A DNA stretch of 64,000 nucleotides from Streptomyces sp. NBC_00094 (GCF_026343125.1 NZ_JAPEMB010000001.1:5833501-5897500), one strand, 5' to 3'; numbered from the stretch's first letter, positions 1 through 11,097 are shown. Notes: a model not told the origin generated them from the sequence alone. Translations and numbers: made by a program.

Positions 1-860
1 CCGTCGTCGGCCAGCTCCACGAGGTCACCGACCTCCTCCAGGAGCCCCAGCCGACCGCCACCGCCAAGCGCCTCTTCACCTGCGCCGCCGAACTCGCCGA
101 ACTCGCCGGGTGGATGAGCTACGACGTGGGCCTCCAGCCCACCGCCCAGAAGTACTTCGTGCTCGCCCTGCACGCGGCCAAGGAGGCCGGGGACAAGCCC
201 CTCGGCTCGTACATCCTCTCCTCCATGAGCCGCCAGATGATCCACCTCGGCAGACCCGACGACGCCCTGGAACTCATCCACCTCGCCCAGTACGGCAGTC
301 GCGACTGCGCCACCCCCCGCACCCAGGCCATGCTGTATGCGATGGAGGCCCGCGCCTACGCCAACATGGGCCAGCCCTCCAAGTGCAAGCGGGCCGTGCG
401 GATGGCCGAGGACACCTTCGCCGACGTCGGCCTCGACGGCGAGCCCGAGCCCGACTGGATCGGCTTCTTCTCCGAGGCCGAACTCAACGGCGAGAACTCC
501 CACTCCTACCGCGACCTCGCCTACGTCGCCGGGCGCTCCCCGACCTACGCCTCCCTCGCCGAACCCGTCATGGAGCGGGCCGTCGAGCTCTTCGAGAAGG
601 ACCCCGACCACCAGCGGTCGTACGCCCTCAACCTGATCGGCATGGCCACCGTGCACCTCCTCAAGCGCGAGCCCGAGCAGTCCGTCGTCCTCGCCGAGAA
701 GGCCCTCGGCGTCGCCCGGAGCATCCGCTCCGAGCGGGTCAACACCCGGCTCCGCAAGACCGTCGACCACGCCGCCCGCGGCTTCGGCGACGTCGCCGAG
801 GTCGTCCAGCTCACCGACCGGCTGACCCAGCTCCTGCCCGAGGCCGCCGAAGCGGTCTGA
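1..860 (+). CDS. nsdA: NsdA-like developmental regulator, C-terminal part
   Basis: The 5' end lies outside the window; the reading frame is open from base 3 and continues through an internal ATG at 114, so that ATG is not taken as the start. The visible 285 or so residues are helical, Ala/Leu-rich TPR-like repeats, ending with ALGVARSIRSERVNTRLRKT and a short tail. This resembles the C-terminal half of Streptomyces NsdA, a TPR regulator that negatively affects sporulation and antibiotic production. The neighbours support this: in Streptomyces nsdA lies directly upstream of amtB-glnK-glnD, as here. The N-terminal DNA-binding part cannot be seen, so the name rests on synteny and the repeat region. 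Confidence 0.75.
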   Translation, partial: VVGQLHEVTDLLQEPQPTATAKRLFTCAAELAELAGWMSYDVGLQPTAQKYFVLALHAAKEAGDKPLGSYILSSMSRQMIHLGRPDDALELIHLAQYGSRDCATPRTQAMLYAMEARAYANMGQPSKCKRAVRMAEDTFADVGLDGEPEPDWIGFFSEAELNGENSHSYRDLAYVAGRSPTYASLAEPVMERAVELFEKDPDHQRSYALNLIGMATVHLLKREPEQSVVLAEKALGVARSIRSERVNTRLRKTVDHAARGFGDVAEVVQLTDRLTQLLPEAAEAV

Positions 861-1102
861 CCCCTCCCACGGCCCCTCCCGCGGCTCCGCCCGCCCCTGT
901 GGGCCCCTCCCGACCCCGGCCGCGCCGGACGTCCCGTACTGCCCGACTCGGCTCCCCCGCCGCAAGGTCACACGGACGCCCGGCGCGGCCGGTTCCCCTT
1001 TGCGCCTAAACCGGCGCCGCTCTCGCGGATGTGGCTGATCGCCGTCGTGGCTCGTCAATCGATGGTTGCGGTCTTCGAGGGGCGATCTCGGGAGAGGGGT
1101 CC

Positions 1103-1141
1103 GTTACATGCCCGTGACCCAGGCGTTCACGGCCGCGTAAC
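1103..1141 (+). promoter_or_regulatory. GlnR-type operator upstream of amtB
   Basis: Four short boxes recur at 11-bp intervals: GTTAC (1103), GTGAC (1114), GTTCA (1125) and GTAAC (1137, one base off phase), separated by 6, 6 and 7 bases. This fits the Streptomyces GlnR consensus of gTnAc and GaAAc half-boxes spaced by six. GlnR is known to activate amtB-glnK-glnD under nitrogen limitation. The site is about 155 bases before the amtB start. The rest of the 861-1294 intergenic stretch shows no gene. Confidence 0.7.
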
Positions 1142-1294
1142 ACGCCCCACCCCTTCGTCACCGGTGCGAAACATCGTGCGGCATCGGCGGAAACCGTGCT
1201 GCGCGAATCTCTGGCCCATAACCGGCCACCCTCACGGCCGCCGCTCTCTCCGGCCCCGCCCCGCACAGGCCGCCCCGACGACGAGGAGACGCCG

Positions 1295-2641
1295 ATGGCA
1301 CCAGCCATCACGACCCTGGCAGCAGACGCCCCCGAGCTGTCCGCCGCCAACACCGGGTTCATGCTCATCTGCTCCGCCCTGGTCATGCTGATGACCCCGG
1401 CACTCGCCTTCTTCTACGGAGGCATGGTCCGCGTCAAGTCCACCCTCAACATGCTGATGATGAGCTTCATCAGCCTCGGGATCGTCACGATCCTCTGGGT
1501 GCTCTTCGGCTTCAGCCTCGCCTTCGGAACCGACTCCGGTTCGATCATCGGCTGGTCCTCCGAGTACGTCGGCCTCAGCGGCATCGGCATCACCGAGCTC
1601 TGGGACGGCTACACCATCCCGGTGTACGTCTTCGCCGTCTTCCAGCTGATGTTCGCGATCATCACCCCCGCGCTGATCAGCGGCGCCCTCGCCGACCGCG
1701 TCAAGTTCACCGCCTGGGCGCTCTTCATCACCCTCTGGGTCACGATCGTCTACTTCCCCGTCGCCCACTGGGTCTGGGGCTCCGGCGGCTGGCTCTTCGA
1801 GATGGGTGTCATCGACTTCGCCGGCGGCACCGCCGTCCACATCAACGCCGGCGCCGCGGCCCTCGGCGTGATCCTCGTCATCGGCAAGCGCGTCGGCTTC
1901 AAGAAGGACCCGATGCGCCCGCACAGCCTCCCGCTGGTCATGCTGGGTGCCGGTCTCCTCTGGTTCGGCTGGTTCGGCTTCAACGCCGGTTCCTGGCTCG
2001 GCAACGACGACGGCGTCGGCGCCGTGATGTTCGTCAACACCCAGGTCGCCACCGCCGCCGCCATGCTCGCCTGGCTCGCGTACGAGAAGATCCGCCACGG
2101 CTCCTTCACCACCCTCGGCGCCGCCTCCGGCGCCGTCGCCGGCCTCGTCGCCATCACCCCGTCCGGCGGTGCCGTCAGCCCGCTCGGCGCGATCGCCGTC
2201 GGCGCCGTCGCCGGCCTGCTCTGCGCGATGGCCGTCGGCCTCAAGTACCGCTTCGGCTACGACGACTCCCTCGACGTCGTCGGCGTCCACCTCGTCGGCG
2301 GTGTCGCCGGTTCCCTGCTCGTCGGATTCTTCGCCACCGGTGGCGTCCAGTCCGACGCCAAGGGCCTCTTCTACGGCGGCGGCCTCGACCAGCTCGGCAA
2401 GCAGGCCATCGGCGTCTTCGCCGTCCTCGCCTACTCTCTGATCGCCTCCGCGATCCTCGCCCTGATCATCGACAAGACGATGGGGATGCGGGTCAGCGAG
2501 GACGACGAGGTCTCCGGCATCGACCAGGTCGAGCACGCCGAGACCGCGTACGACTTCAGCGGAGCCGGTGGCGGCGCGTCCTCGCGCTCCACCGCCGTCA
2601 CCGCCCCGGCCGTCACGGAGAACAAGAAGGTGGACGCATGA
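1295..2641 (+). CDS. amtB: Ammonium transporter AmtB
   Basis: This 448-residue integral membrane protein conducts ammonium across the cytoplasmic membrane. It has about eleven hydrophobic segments. Both pore histidines are visible in GGTAVHINAG and DVVGVHLVGG, and the Amt family motif FYGGMVR is near the N-terminus. ATG 1295 was chosen over the upstream in-frame start at 1196 because GAGGAG lies 8-10 bases before it and the N-terminus then matches family length. The stop overlaps the glnK start by ATGA, so the two are translationally coupled. Regulation is probably by GlnR through the box at 1103-1141. The C-terminal tail after the last helix is Ser/Thr-rich and cytoplasmic. Confidence 0.95.
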   Translation: MAPAITTLAADAPELSAANTGFMLICSALVMLMTPALAFFYGGMVRVKSTLNMLMMSFISLGIVTILWVLFGFSLAFGTDSGSIIGWSSEYVGLSGIGITELWDGYTIPVYVFAVFQLMFAIITPALISGALADRVKFTAWALFITLWVTIVYFPVAHWVWGSGGWLFEMGVIDFAGGTAVHINAGAAALGVILVIGKRVGFKKDPMRPHSLPLVMLGAGLLWFGWFGFNAGSWLGNDDGVGAVMFVNTQVATAAAMLAWLAYEKIRHGSFTTLGAASGAVAGLVAITPSGGAVSPLGAIAVGAVAGLLCAMAVGLKYRFGYDDSLDVVGVHLVGGVAGSLLVGFFATGGVQSDAKGLFYGGGLDQLGKQAIGVFAVLAYSLIASAILALIIDKTMGMRVSEDDEVSGIDQVEHAETAYDFSGAGGGASSRSTAVTAPAVTENKKVDA

Positions 2642-2976
2642 AGCTCATCACCGCGGTCGTCAAGCCGCACCGGCTCGACGAGATCAAGGAGGCCCTCCAG
2701 GCCTTCGGTGTCCACGGCCTCACCGTCACCGAGGCCAGCGGATACGGACGCCAGCGCGGCCACACCGAGGTCTACCGGGGAGCCGAGTACACCGTCGACC
2801 TCGTCCCCAAGATCCGCATCGAGGTCCTCGTCGAGGACGATGACGCCGAACAGCTCATCGACGTCGTCGTGAAGGCCGCCCGAACCGGCAAGATCGGAGA
2901 CGGCAAGGTGTGGAGCGTGCCGGTCGAGACCGCCGTACGGGTCCGCACCGGCGAACGCGGTCCGGACGCACTGTAA
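2638..2976 (+). CDS. glnK: PII nitrogen signalling protein GlnK
   Basis: A 112-residue PII protein, the usual family length. PII trimers bind ATP/ADP and 2-oxoglutarate and plug AmtB. The T-loop is intact with Tyr51 in YRGAEY, the residue modified by GlnD; in Streptomyces this modification is adenylylation. The conserved GRQRGHTE segment and the C-terminal RTGERG are present. It overlaps amtB by 4 bases and is followed after about 20 bases by glnD, so the three form one operon for ammonium uptake and nitrogen sensing. Confidence 0.96.
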   Translation: MKLITAVVKPHRLDEIKEALQAFGVHGLTVTEASGYGRQRGHTEVYRGAEYTVDLVPKIRIEVLVEDDDAEQLIDVVVKAARTGKIGDGKVWSVPVETAVRVRTGERGPDAL

Positions 2977-2996
2977 GCACACGAAGGAGCCGCCGG

Positions 2997-5516
2997 GTGA
3001 CGAGCCTCGAAGCGCGTACGCAGAACGAAGATTCGGGACCCGGCGGTTATGCGGCGGCCCGGCTGCTCCTCCTCCACGAGAAGGAGCGGTCCGGGCCGCC
3101 GCGCCGTGCCGCCCTCGCCCGGCTCACCGACGACTGGCTCGCCGCGCTCTTCGCGGCCGCCACCCCGCCCCGCGGGACCGCCCTCGTCGCCGTCGGCGGC
3201 TACGGGCGCGCGGAACTCTCCCCCCGCAGCGACCTCGACCTCCTCCTGCTCCACGACGGTACGGCCGACAAGGCCGCCGTCGCCGCCCTCGCCGACCGGA
3301 TCTGGTACCCCGTCTGGGACCTGGGCATGGCCCTCGACCACTCGGTCCGCACCCCCGCCGAGGCCCGCACCACCGCCGGCGAGGACCTCAAGGTCCAGCT
3401 CGGCCTCCTCGACGCCCGGCACGTCGCCGGAGACGCCGGCCTCGTCGCCGCCCTGCGCACCACCGTCCTCGCCGACTGGCGCAACCAGGCACCCCAGCGC
3501 CTCCCCGAACTCGACGAACTCTGCCGCGAGCGCGCCGAACGCATGGGGGAGCTCCAGTTCCTCCTCGAACCCGATCTCAAGGAGGCCAGAGGCGGACTCC
3601 GCGACGCCCAGGTCCTCCGCGCGGTCGCCGCCTCCTGGCTCGCCGACGCCCCCCGCGAAGGCCTCGACGCCGCCCGCCGCCGCCTCCTCGATGCCCGTGA
3701 CGCCCTGCACCTCGCCACCGGCCGGGCCACCGACCGGCTCGCCCTCCAGGAGCAGGACGCGGTCGCCCGCGAGCTCGGCCTCCTCGACGCCGACACCCTG
3801 CTCCGCGAGGTGTACGAGGCCGCCCGGGTCATCTCGTACGCCACCGACGTCACCTGGCGCGAGGTCAACCGCGTCCTCAAGGCCCGCTCGGCCCGACCCC
3901 GGCTGCGCTCCCTCCTCGGCGGCCGGAACGGCGGCGCCAAGGCGGCCGGCCGAGCGCTCGGCGGCCGGACCGGCGGCGCCCGGGTGGGCGGCGTGAAACC
4001 GCCCGTCGAACGCACCCCGCTCGCCGAAGGCGTCGTCGAGATGGACGGCGAGGTCGTCCTCGCCCTCGCCGCCAAACCCGAACGCGACCCCGTCCTCCCC
4101 CTGCGGGCCGCCGCGGCCGCCGCCCAGTCCGGCCTGCCGATCTCCCTGCACGCCGTACGCCGCCTCGCGGCCGCCGCCAAACCCCTGCCCGTACCGTGGC
4201 CCGCCGAGGCCCGCGAGGAACTCGTCACGCTCCTCGGCGCGGGGGAGGCGACCGTGCCCGTCTGGGAGGCGCTGGAGGCCGAAGGGCTCGTCACCCGGCT
4301 GCTCCCCGACTGGGAGCGGGTCCGCTGCCGCCCCCAGCGCAACCCCGTCCACACCTGGACCGTCGACCGGCACCTCGTCGAGACCGCCGTACGCGCCTCC
4401 TCCCTCACCCGCCGCGTCGGCCGCCCCGACCTCCTCCTGGTCGCCGCCCTCCTCCACGACATCGGCAAGGGCTGGCCCGGCGACCACTCCGTCGCCGGCG
4501 AGACCATCGCCCGCGACCTCGCCACCCGCATCGGCTTCGACCGCACCGACGTCGGCGTCATCGCCACCGCCGTCCGCCACCACCTGCTCCTCGTCGAGAC
4601 CGCCACCCGGCGCGACCTCGACGACCCCGCCACCGTCCAGTCCGTCGCCGCCGCCGTCGGCACCCTCGGCACCCTGGAACTGCTGCACGCCCTCACCGAG
4701 GCCGACGCGCTCGCCACCGGCCCCGCCGCCTGGTCCTCCTGGCGCGCCTCGCTCGTCGCCGACCTGGTCAAACGAGTCGCGGGCGTCCTCGCGGGCGAAC
4801 CCCTGCCCGACCCCGAGGCCGCCGCGCCCAGCGCCGAACAGGAACGCCTCGCCATCGAGGCCCTGCGCACCGGCGAACCCGTCCTCGCCCTCCGCACCCG
4901 GACCGAGCAGCCGCCCGCCCCCGACGCCGACACTCCCGAACCCGTCGGCGTCGAACTCCTCATCGCCCTGCCCGACCAGCCCGGCGTCCTCCCCGCCGTC
5001 GCCGGCGTCCTCGCCCTCCACCGGCTCACCGTCCGCGCCGCCGACCTCCGCGCCGTGGACCTCCCCACCGGGATCGGCGCCGGCTCCGGCGCGGTCCTCG
5101 TACTCGACTGGCGAGTCGCCGCCGAGTACGGCTCCCTGCCCGAGGCCGCCCGGCTCCGCGCCGACCTCGTCCGCGCACTCGACGGCTCCCTCGACATCCC
5201 CGCCCGCCTCGCCGAACGCGAAGCGGCCTACCCGCGCCGACGCGGCCTCACCGCCCCACCGCCCCGCGTCACCGTCGCCGCCGCCGACTCCCGCCTCGCC
5301 ACCGTCATCGAGGTCCGCGCCCAGGACGCCCCCGGCCTCCTCCACCGCATCGGCCGCGCACTGGAGGGCGCCGAGGTCCGCGTCCGCAGCGCCCACGTCT
5401 CCACCCTGGGCGCGAACGCCGTCGACACCCTGTACGTGACCCGCCCGGACGGCTCCCTCCTCCCGGACGAGGAGGCGGTGGACCTGGCCAGGGCGCTGGA
5501 GTCGGCCCTGCGGTGA
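2997..5516 (+). CDS. glnD: PII nucleotidyltransferase GlnD
   Basis: An 839-residue bifunctional enzyme that adds and removes the nucleotide group on GlnK. The N-terminal nucleotidyltransferase domain shows GGYGRAEL and SDLDLLLL around residues 67-82. An HD domain with LLHDIGKGW lies near residue 485. Two ACT domains follow (starts GVELLIALPDQPGV and VIEVRAQDAPGL), which in the family sense glutamine. GTG 2997 was chosen because AAGGAG ends 7 bases upstream; the longer start at 2910 would run into glnK. In Streptomyces this enzyme acts as an adenylyltransferase on GlnK. The linker around residues 300-330 is Gly/Arg-rich. Confidence 0.93.
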   Translation: MTSLEARTQNEDSGPGGYAAARLLLLHEKERSGPPRRAALARLTDDWLAALFAAATPPRGTALVAVGGYGRAELSPRSDLDLLLLHDGTADKAAVAALADRIWYPVWDLGMALDHSVRTPAEARTTAGEDLKVQLGLLDARHVAGDAGLVAALRTTVLADWRNQAPQRLPELDELCRERAERMGELQFLLEPDLKEARGGLRDAQVLRAVAASWLADAPREGLDAARRRLLDARDALHLATGRATDRLALQEQDAVARELGLLDADTLLREVYEAARVISYATDVTWREVNRVLKARSARPRLRSLLGGRNGGAKAAGRALGGRTGGARVGGVKPPVERTPLAEGVVEMDGEVVLALAAKPERDPVLPLRAAAAAAQSGLPISLHAVRRLAAAAKPLPVPWPAEAREELVTLLGAGEATVPVWEALEAEGLVTRLLPDWERVRCRPQRNPVHTWTVDRHLVETAVRASSLTRRVGRPDLLLVAALLHDIGKGWPGDHSVAGETIARDLATRIGFDRTDVGVIATAVRHHLLLVETATRRDLDDPATVQSVAAAVGTLGTLELLHALTEADALATGPAAWSSWRASLVADLVKRVAGVLAGEPLPDPEAAAPSAEQERLAIEALRTGEPVLALRTRTEQPPAPDADTPEPVGVELLIALPDQPGVLPAVAGVLALHRLTVRAADLRAVDLPTGIGAGSGAVLVLDWRVAAEYGSLPEAARLRADLVRALDGSLDIPARLAEREAAYPRRRGLTAPPPRVTVAAADSRLATVIEVRAQDAPGLLHRIGRALEGAEVRVRSAHVSTLGANAVDTLYVTRPDGSLLPDEEAVDLARALESALR

Positions 5517-5580
5517 CCCGCTGACCCGACGTACCCCCGAACCCGCCCCCGACCCGCCCTCCGGCCCTTTCTGCGACCCG

Positions 5581-5610
5581 CCCCCGCCCACCGGATCCGG
5601 TGGGCGGGGG
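5581..5610. terminator. Perfect 30-bp palindrome after glnD
   Basis: Two 15-base arms meet without a loop at GGATCC (C5-G-C3-A-C2-GGA and its complement). It lies 65 bases after the glnD stop and 74 before ffh. There is no T-run, which is common for Streptomyces terminators. It probably ends the amtB-glnK-glnD transcript. Confidence 0.6.
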
Positions 5611-5683
5611 CACATCCTTCGAGCGGCCCGATACCCTGGAGGGCAATCCGACCGCCCCCGACACCTGAGGACCCGCGACCGCC

Positions 5684-7237
5684 GTGTTCGATACCCTCTC
5701 CGACCGCCTTGCAGCGACCTTCAAGAACCTCCGCGGCAAGGGCCGTCTGTCCGAGGCGGACATCGACGCCACCGCGCGCGAGATCCGTATCGCGCTGCTC
5801 GAAGCGGATGTCGCCCTGCCGGTCGTCCGGTCCTTCATCAAGCAGGTCAAGGAGCGCGCCCTCGGGATCGAGGTCTCCCAGGCCCTGAACCCGGCCCAGC
5901 AGGTCATCAAGATCGTCAACGAGGAGCTCGTCGCCATCCTCGGCGGCGAGACCCGGCGTCTGCGGTTCGCGAAGACCGCGCCGACCGTGATCATGCTCGC
6001 CGGTCTCCAGGGTGCCGGTAAGACCACCCTCGCCGGAAAGCTCGGCGTCTGGCTCAAGGGCCAGGGCCACTCCCCGCTGCTCGTCGCCTGCGACCTCCAG
6101 CGCCCCAACGCCGTCAACCAGCTCTCCGTCGTCGCCGACCGCGCGGGCGTGGCCTTCTACGGCCCGCAGCCGGGCAACGGCGTCGGTGACCCGGTCCAGG
6201 TCGCGAAGGACTCGATCGAGTACGCGCGGACCAAGATGTTCGACGTCGTCATCGTCGACACCGCCGGCCGCCTCGGCATCGACCAGGAGCTGATGCAGCA
6301 GGCCGCGGACATCCGCGACGCGGTCTCGCCCGACGAGGTCCTCTTCGTCGTCGACGCGATGATCGGTCAGGACGCGGTCAACACCGCCGAGGCCTTCCGC
6401 GACGGCGTCGGCTTCGACGGCGTCGTGCTCTCCAAGCTCGACGGCGACGCCCGCGGTGGTGCCGCGCTCTCCATCGCGCACGTCACCGGCAAGCAGATCA
6501 TGTTCGCCTCCAACGGCGAGAAGCTCGACGACTTCGACGCGTTCCACCCGGACCGCATGGCGTCGCGCATCCTCGGCATGGGCGACATGCTCTCCCTCAT
6601 CGAGAAGGCCCAGCAGACCTTCGACGAGGAAGAGGCCGCCAAGATGGCCTCGAAGCTCGCGTCGAAGAAGGGCCAGGACTTCACGCTCGACGACTTCCTC
6701 GCCCAGATGGAGCAGGTCCGCAAGATGGGCTCCATCTCGAAGCTGCTCGGGATGCTGCCCGGCATGGGCCAGATGAAGGAGCAGATCGCCAACATCGACG
6801 AGCGGGACGTCGACCGCACGGCCGCCATCATCAAGTCGATGACCCCGGCCGAGCGCCACGACCCGACCATCATCAACGGCTCCCGCCGCGCCCGTATCGC
6901 CAAGGGTTCGGGCGTCGAGGTCAGCGCCGTGAAGGGCCTGGTCGAGCGGTTCTTCGAGGCCCGCAAGATGATGTCCCGCATGGCGCAGGGCGGCGGCATG
7001 CCGGGGATGCCCGGCATGCCCGGCATGGGTGGCGGCCCCGGCCGGCAGAAGAAGCAGATCAAGCAGGCCAAGGGCAAGCGCAAGAGCGGCAACCCGATGA
7101 AGCGGAAGGCCGAGGAGCAGGCCGAGGCCGAGCGCCGCGAGCAGGCGCAGCAGGGCGGCGCCTTCGGCCTCCCGGCGGCGGGCCAGAGCCCGCAGGACTT
7201 CGAGCTCCCGGACGAGTTCAAGAAGTTCATGGGCTGA
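5684..7237 (+). CDS. ffh: Signal recognition particle GTPase Ffh
   Basis: A 517-residue SRP54-type GTPase that binds signal sequences and 4.5S RNA and delivers ribosomes to FtsY. The N domain is followed by the G domain, with G1 GLQGAGKTT near residue 107, DTAGRL and SKLDGDARGG. The M domain contains the Met-rich MPGMPGMPGM run near residues 437-450. The C-terminus carries a Lys/Arg-rich extension and ends EFKKFMG. Start GTG 5684 has only a weak GAGG about 13 bases upstream, but the protein N-terminus MFDTLSDRL is typical. A hairpin on each side suggests a single-gene transcript. Confidence 0.96.
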   Translation: MFDTLSDRLAATFKNLRGKGRLSEADIDATAREIRIALLEADVALPVVRSFIKQVKERALGIEVSQALNPAQQVIKIVNEELVAILGGETRRLRFAKTAPTVIMLAGLQGAGKTTLAGKLGVWLKGQGHSPLLVACDLQRPNAVNQLSVVADRAGVAFYGPQPGNGVGDPVQVAKDSIEYARTKMFDVVIVDTAGRLGIDQELMQQAADIRDAVSPDEVLFVVDAMIGQDAVNTAEAFRDGVGFDGVVLSKLDGDARGGAALSIAHVTGKQIMFASNGEKLDDFDAFHPDRMASRILGMGDMLSLIEKAQQTFDEEEAAKMASKLASKKGQDFTLDDFLAQMEQVRKMGSISKLLGMLPGMGQMKEQIANIDERDVDRTAAIIKSMTPAERHDPTIINGSRRARIAKGSGVEVSAVKGLVERFFEARKMMSRMAQGGGMPGMPGMPGMGGGPGRQKKQIKQAKGKRKSGNPMKRKAEEQAEAERREQAQQGGAFGLPAAGQSPQDFELPDEFKKFMG

Positions 7238-7254
7238 TCAGGCCGTGAGAGCGA

Positions 7255-7293
7255 GGGGCCCGGGGCGGTGTGAAACCGCCCCGGGCCCCTTTT
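7255..7293 (+). terminator. Intrinsic terminator of ffh
   Basis: A 15-base perfect stem (7255-7269 with 7275-7289), a GTGAA-type five-base loop and four T residues directly after it. It starts 17 bases beyond the ffh stop. Confidence 0.85.
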
Positions 7294-7380
7294 CACTCCT
7301 CCGGACCGCCCGCGATGCCGGGTTCCTCCCGTCCTTCGATACTGGGGCCACTGCCGCCCCGAGGAGAGCCGGAGAGCCAC

Positions 7381-9306
<1,926 letters not shown>

Positions 9307-9341
9307 CCGGAGCGCCGGCGGCGGGGTTCTCGCAACCGCAC

Positions 9342-9362
9342 GGCACCCCGCCACCGGGTGCC
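9342..9362. terminator. Hairpin between convergent genes
   Basis: GGCACCC and GGGTGCC pair around a seven-base loop. A second overlapping pairing (9320-9327 with 9345-9352) is possible. It sits between the ends of the ftsH-type gene and the minus-strand methyltransferase. Confidence 0.4.
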
Positions 9363-10102
9363 TACGGCACCAGGGCGAGCACGTACCGGAAGACGTTCGG
9401 CATCCACACCGTCCCGTCCGCCCGTACGTACGGGGCGAGCGCCTCCTCGATCTCCTTCTCCACCTGAGAGGGGTCGGTCGCCCGGACGGCCTCGTCGAAC
9501 GCGCCCGTCGACAGCAGGCCGCGCACGGCGCTCGCCCCGTCCGCGTACCCGAAGGGGCACGCCACCCGCCCCGAACCGTCCGGCCGCAGCCCCGCCGCGG
9601 TCACCAGACCGTCCAGGTCGGTCCGCGACGACGGACCCCGGTCCGCGAGCCGGTCGGCGACCCGCAGCACCGGTTGCGTGGCGCACCGCTCCGGAGGCCC
9701 CCACCCCGCGAGGACGACCACCGCACCCGACTGCGCCGTACGGGTGAGCGCCGTGAGCTCCGGGAGGAGTCCGTCCGTCGCGTGGAAGGCGGTGATCACG
9801 TCGTACGGGCCGCCCTCCGGAACCCGGTCCGCGATCACCCGGTCCGTGATCACGACGTCCTCCGGGAGTCGCTCCCTGGCCAGCTCCACGCGCGCGTGGT
9901 CCCGGTCCACGCCGGCCACCCGCGCGCCCCGCGCCGCCGCCATCAGCAGCGCCAGGCCGGAGCCCGAGCCGAGGCCGAGCAGCCGGGACCGCGCTCCCAC
10001 ACCGACGCGGTCGTACACCGCCTCGTACAGCGGGACGAGCATGCGTTCCTGGATCTCGGCCCAGTCACGCGCGGGGTGGTGCGGGACGAGCGTAGGTGTC
10101 AT
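9362..10102 (-). CDS. Class I SAM-dependent methyltransferase
   Basis: A 246-residue protein with a Rossmann-type methyltransferase fold. Motif I is LLGLGSGSGLALL near residues 41-53, followed by VAGVDRDHARVELAR (acidic loop binding the ribose of SAM) and YDVITAFHATDGL (motif IV region). The substrate cannot be told from sequence. It is transcribed away from the SprT-like gene, with about 400 bases between them, and convergently to ftsH. An AAGAGC-like sequence precedes the ATG at 10102, but no strong ribosome binding site is seen. Confidence 0.75.
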   Translation of the reverse strand: MTPTLVPHHPARDWAEIQERMLVPLYEAVYDRVGVGARSRLLGLGSGSGLALLMAAARGARVAGVDRDHARVELARERLPEDVVITDRVIADRVPEGGPYDVITAFHATDGLLPELTALTRTAQSGAVVVLAGWGPPERCATQPVLRVADRLADRGPSSRTDLDGLVTAAGLRPDGSGRVACPFGYADGASAVRGLLSTGAFDEAVRATDPSQVEKEIEEALAPYVRADGTVWMPNVFRYVLALVP

Positions 10103-10468
10103 GGAAAGAGCCCCAATCCGTGCCTGGACGACAGCCCCCCGTAGTCAGGGAACTGCGCAACCCCGGCCGCGTCCAGTGCTCGCACCGCACCGATTCGCGC
10201 GGGGGGAGGGGCGGTGCGCGCCTGCGTACGCCGACCCGGTAATCTCCCTGCAACACTCACCGGTCCCGTCCCGGTGCCGCCCCGGAAGGTTTCGGGAGCC
10301 CCTCACGGGGGCGTGCGCACCACGGGTACACGCCGGGGCGTATGCGCTACTACGCACCAGCTTGACGTCTCCTGCGCGGCTTCTCCGCAGATCGGCGCAC
10401 TGGCCCTCGTCAGGACGCATCAACGGCAACTGACGGGTACGTGCAAAATATTTGGGTTGCCCCGGAAT
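10103..10468. other. Divergent intergenic region, no gene seen
   Basis: This stretch separates two divergent genes. No reading frame in it has convincing coding character. It contains TTGACG at 10361 and short inverted repeats such as GCGTA/TACGC (around 10339-10355), without a clear partner -10 box. Confidence 0.4.
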
Positions 10469-10494
10469 GGAACCCGGGGGCACATCGGCTCGTT
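10469..10494 (+). promoter_or_regulatory. ECF-sigma type promoter of the SprT-like gene
   Basis: GGAACC (10469-10474), 16 bases, then CGTT (10491-10494). Read as GGAAC-N18-GTT it equals the spacing of SigR/SigE-type promoters. Transcription would begin about 7 bases downstream, almost at the GTG at 10504, giving a leaderless or nearly leaderless mRNA. Confidence 0.5.
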
Positions 10495-10503
10495 GTACAC
10501 GAC

Positions 10504-11097
10504 GTGAGCACGACACCACCTGTTCTCGCCGCAGAGCTGGCACAGGCGTGGGCCGACATTCAGCGGCACCACCCCGAGCTGCCCGATCTTGCCGCGCCCG
10601 AGTCCCTGATCGGAGAGTCCTCGTCCGCCTGCGGCGCCGAGCTCTCCTTCGAGCGACTGCTCCATGAGGCAGTCCACGGCATCGCCGCCGCCCGGGGGGT
10701 CCGCGACACCTCCCGCGCCGGCCGCTATCACAACCGCAGATTCCTCGCGATCGCCGAGGAGATGGGGCTCGACCACCCCGAGGAACCACACGCCAGCAGC
10801 GGTTTCTCCCTGGTCACGCTCAACCCGGAGGCGCGGCGGCGGTACCGCCCCACCATCGAGCGGCTCCAGCGGGCCCTCAAGGCGCACATGGTCGCCACCG
10901 CGGCCGACACGAAGCGCTCCTTCCGGGGACCGGCCGCCCGGCACGGCTCCTCCGGCGGCGGTGTCCGCGTCAAGGCCGTCTGCGACTGTGGGCGGAACGT
11001 CCGCGTGGTGCCGTCCGTACTGGCCCAGGCCCCGATCGTCTGCGGCGGCTGCGGCAAGCCCTTCCGCATCCCGGAGACGGTGGGCGCCGCCGGCTGA
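10504..11097 (+). CDS. SprT-like putative zinc peptidase with C-terminal zinc ribbon
   Basis: A 197-residue protein of uncertain role. The centre holds HEAVH near residue 57, with a later His in RYHNRRFLAIAEEMGL, the layout of SprT-like metallopeptidases. The C-terminal 40 residues form a zinc ribbon, CDCG then CGGCGKPF. The GTG at 10504 is preferred over GTG 10441 because an ECF-type promoter ends just before it, which would make the mRNA leaderless; no ribosome binding site precedes either start. The gene lies alone between the methyltransferase and rpsP. Homologues appear widespread in Streptomyces as hypothetical proteins. Peptidase activity is inferred from the motif only. Confidence 0.7.
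   Translation: MSTTPPVLAAELAQAWADIQRHHPELPDLAAPESLIGESSSACGAELSFERLLHEAVHGIAAARGVRDTSRAGRYHNRRFLAIAEEMGLDHPEEPHASSGFSLVTLNPEARRRYRPTIERLQRALKAHMVATAADTKRSFRGPAARHGSSGGGVRVKAVCDCGRNVRVVPSVLAQAPIVCGGCGKPFRIPETVGAAG

Noticed and set aside
1232..2536. A 434-residue minus-strand frame opposite amtB
   Set aside because: Asp/Glu/Gly-rich antisense shadow of a clear membrane protein gene.
2772..5615. A 947-residue minus-strand open frame opposite glnD
   Set aside because: Composition is Gly/Glu/Val repeats typical of antisense of GC-rich genes; glnD itself is unmistakable.
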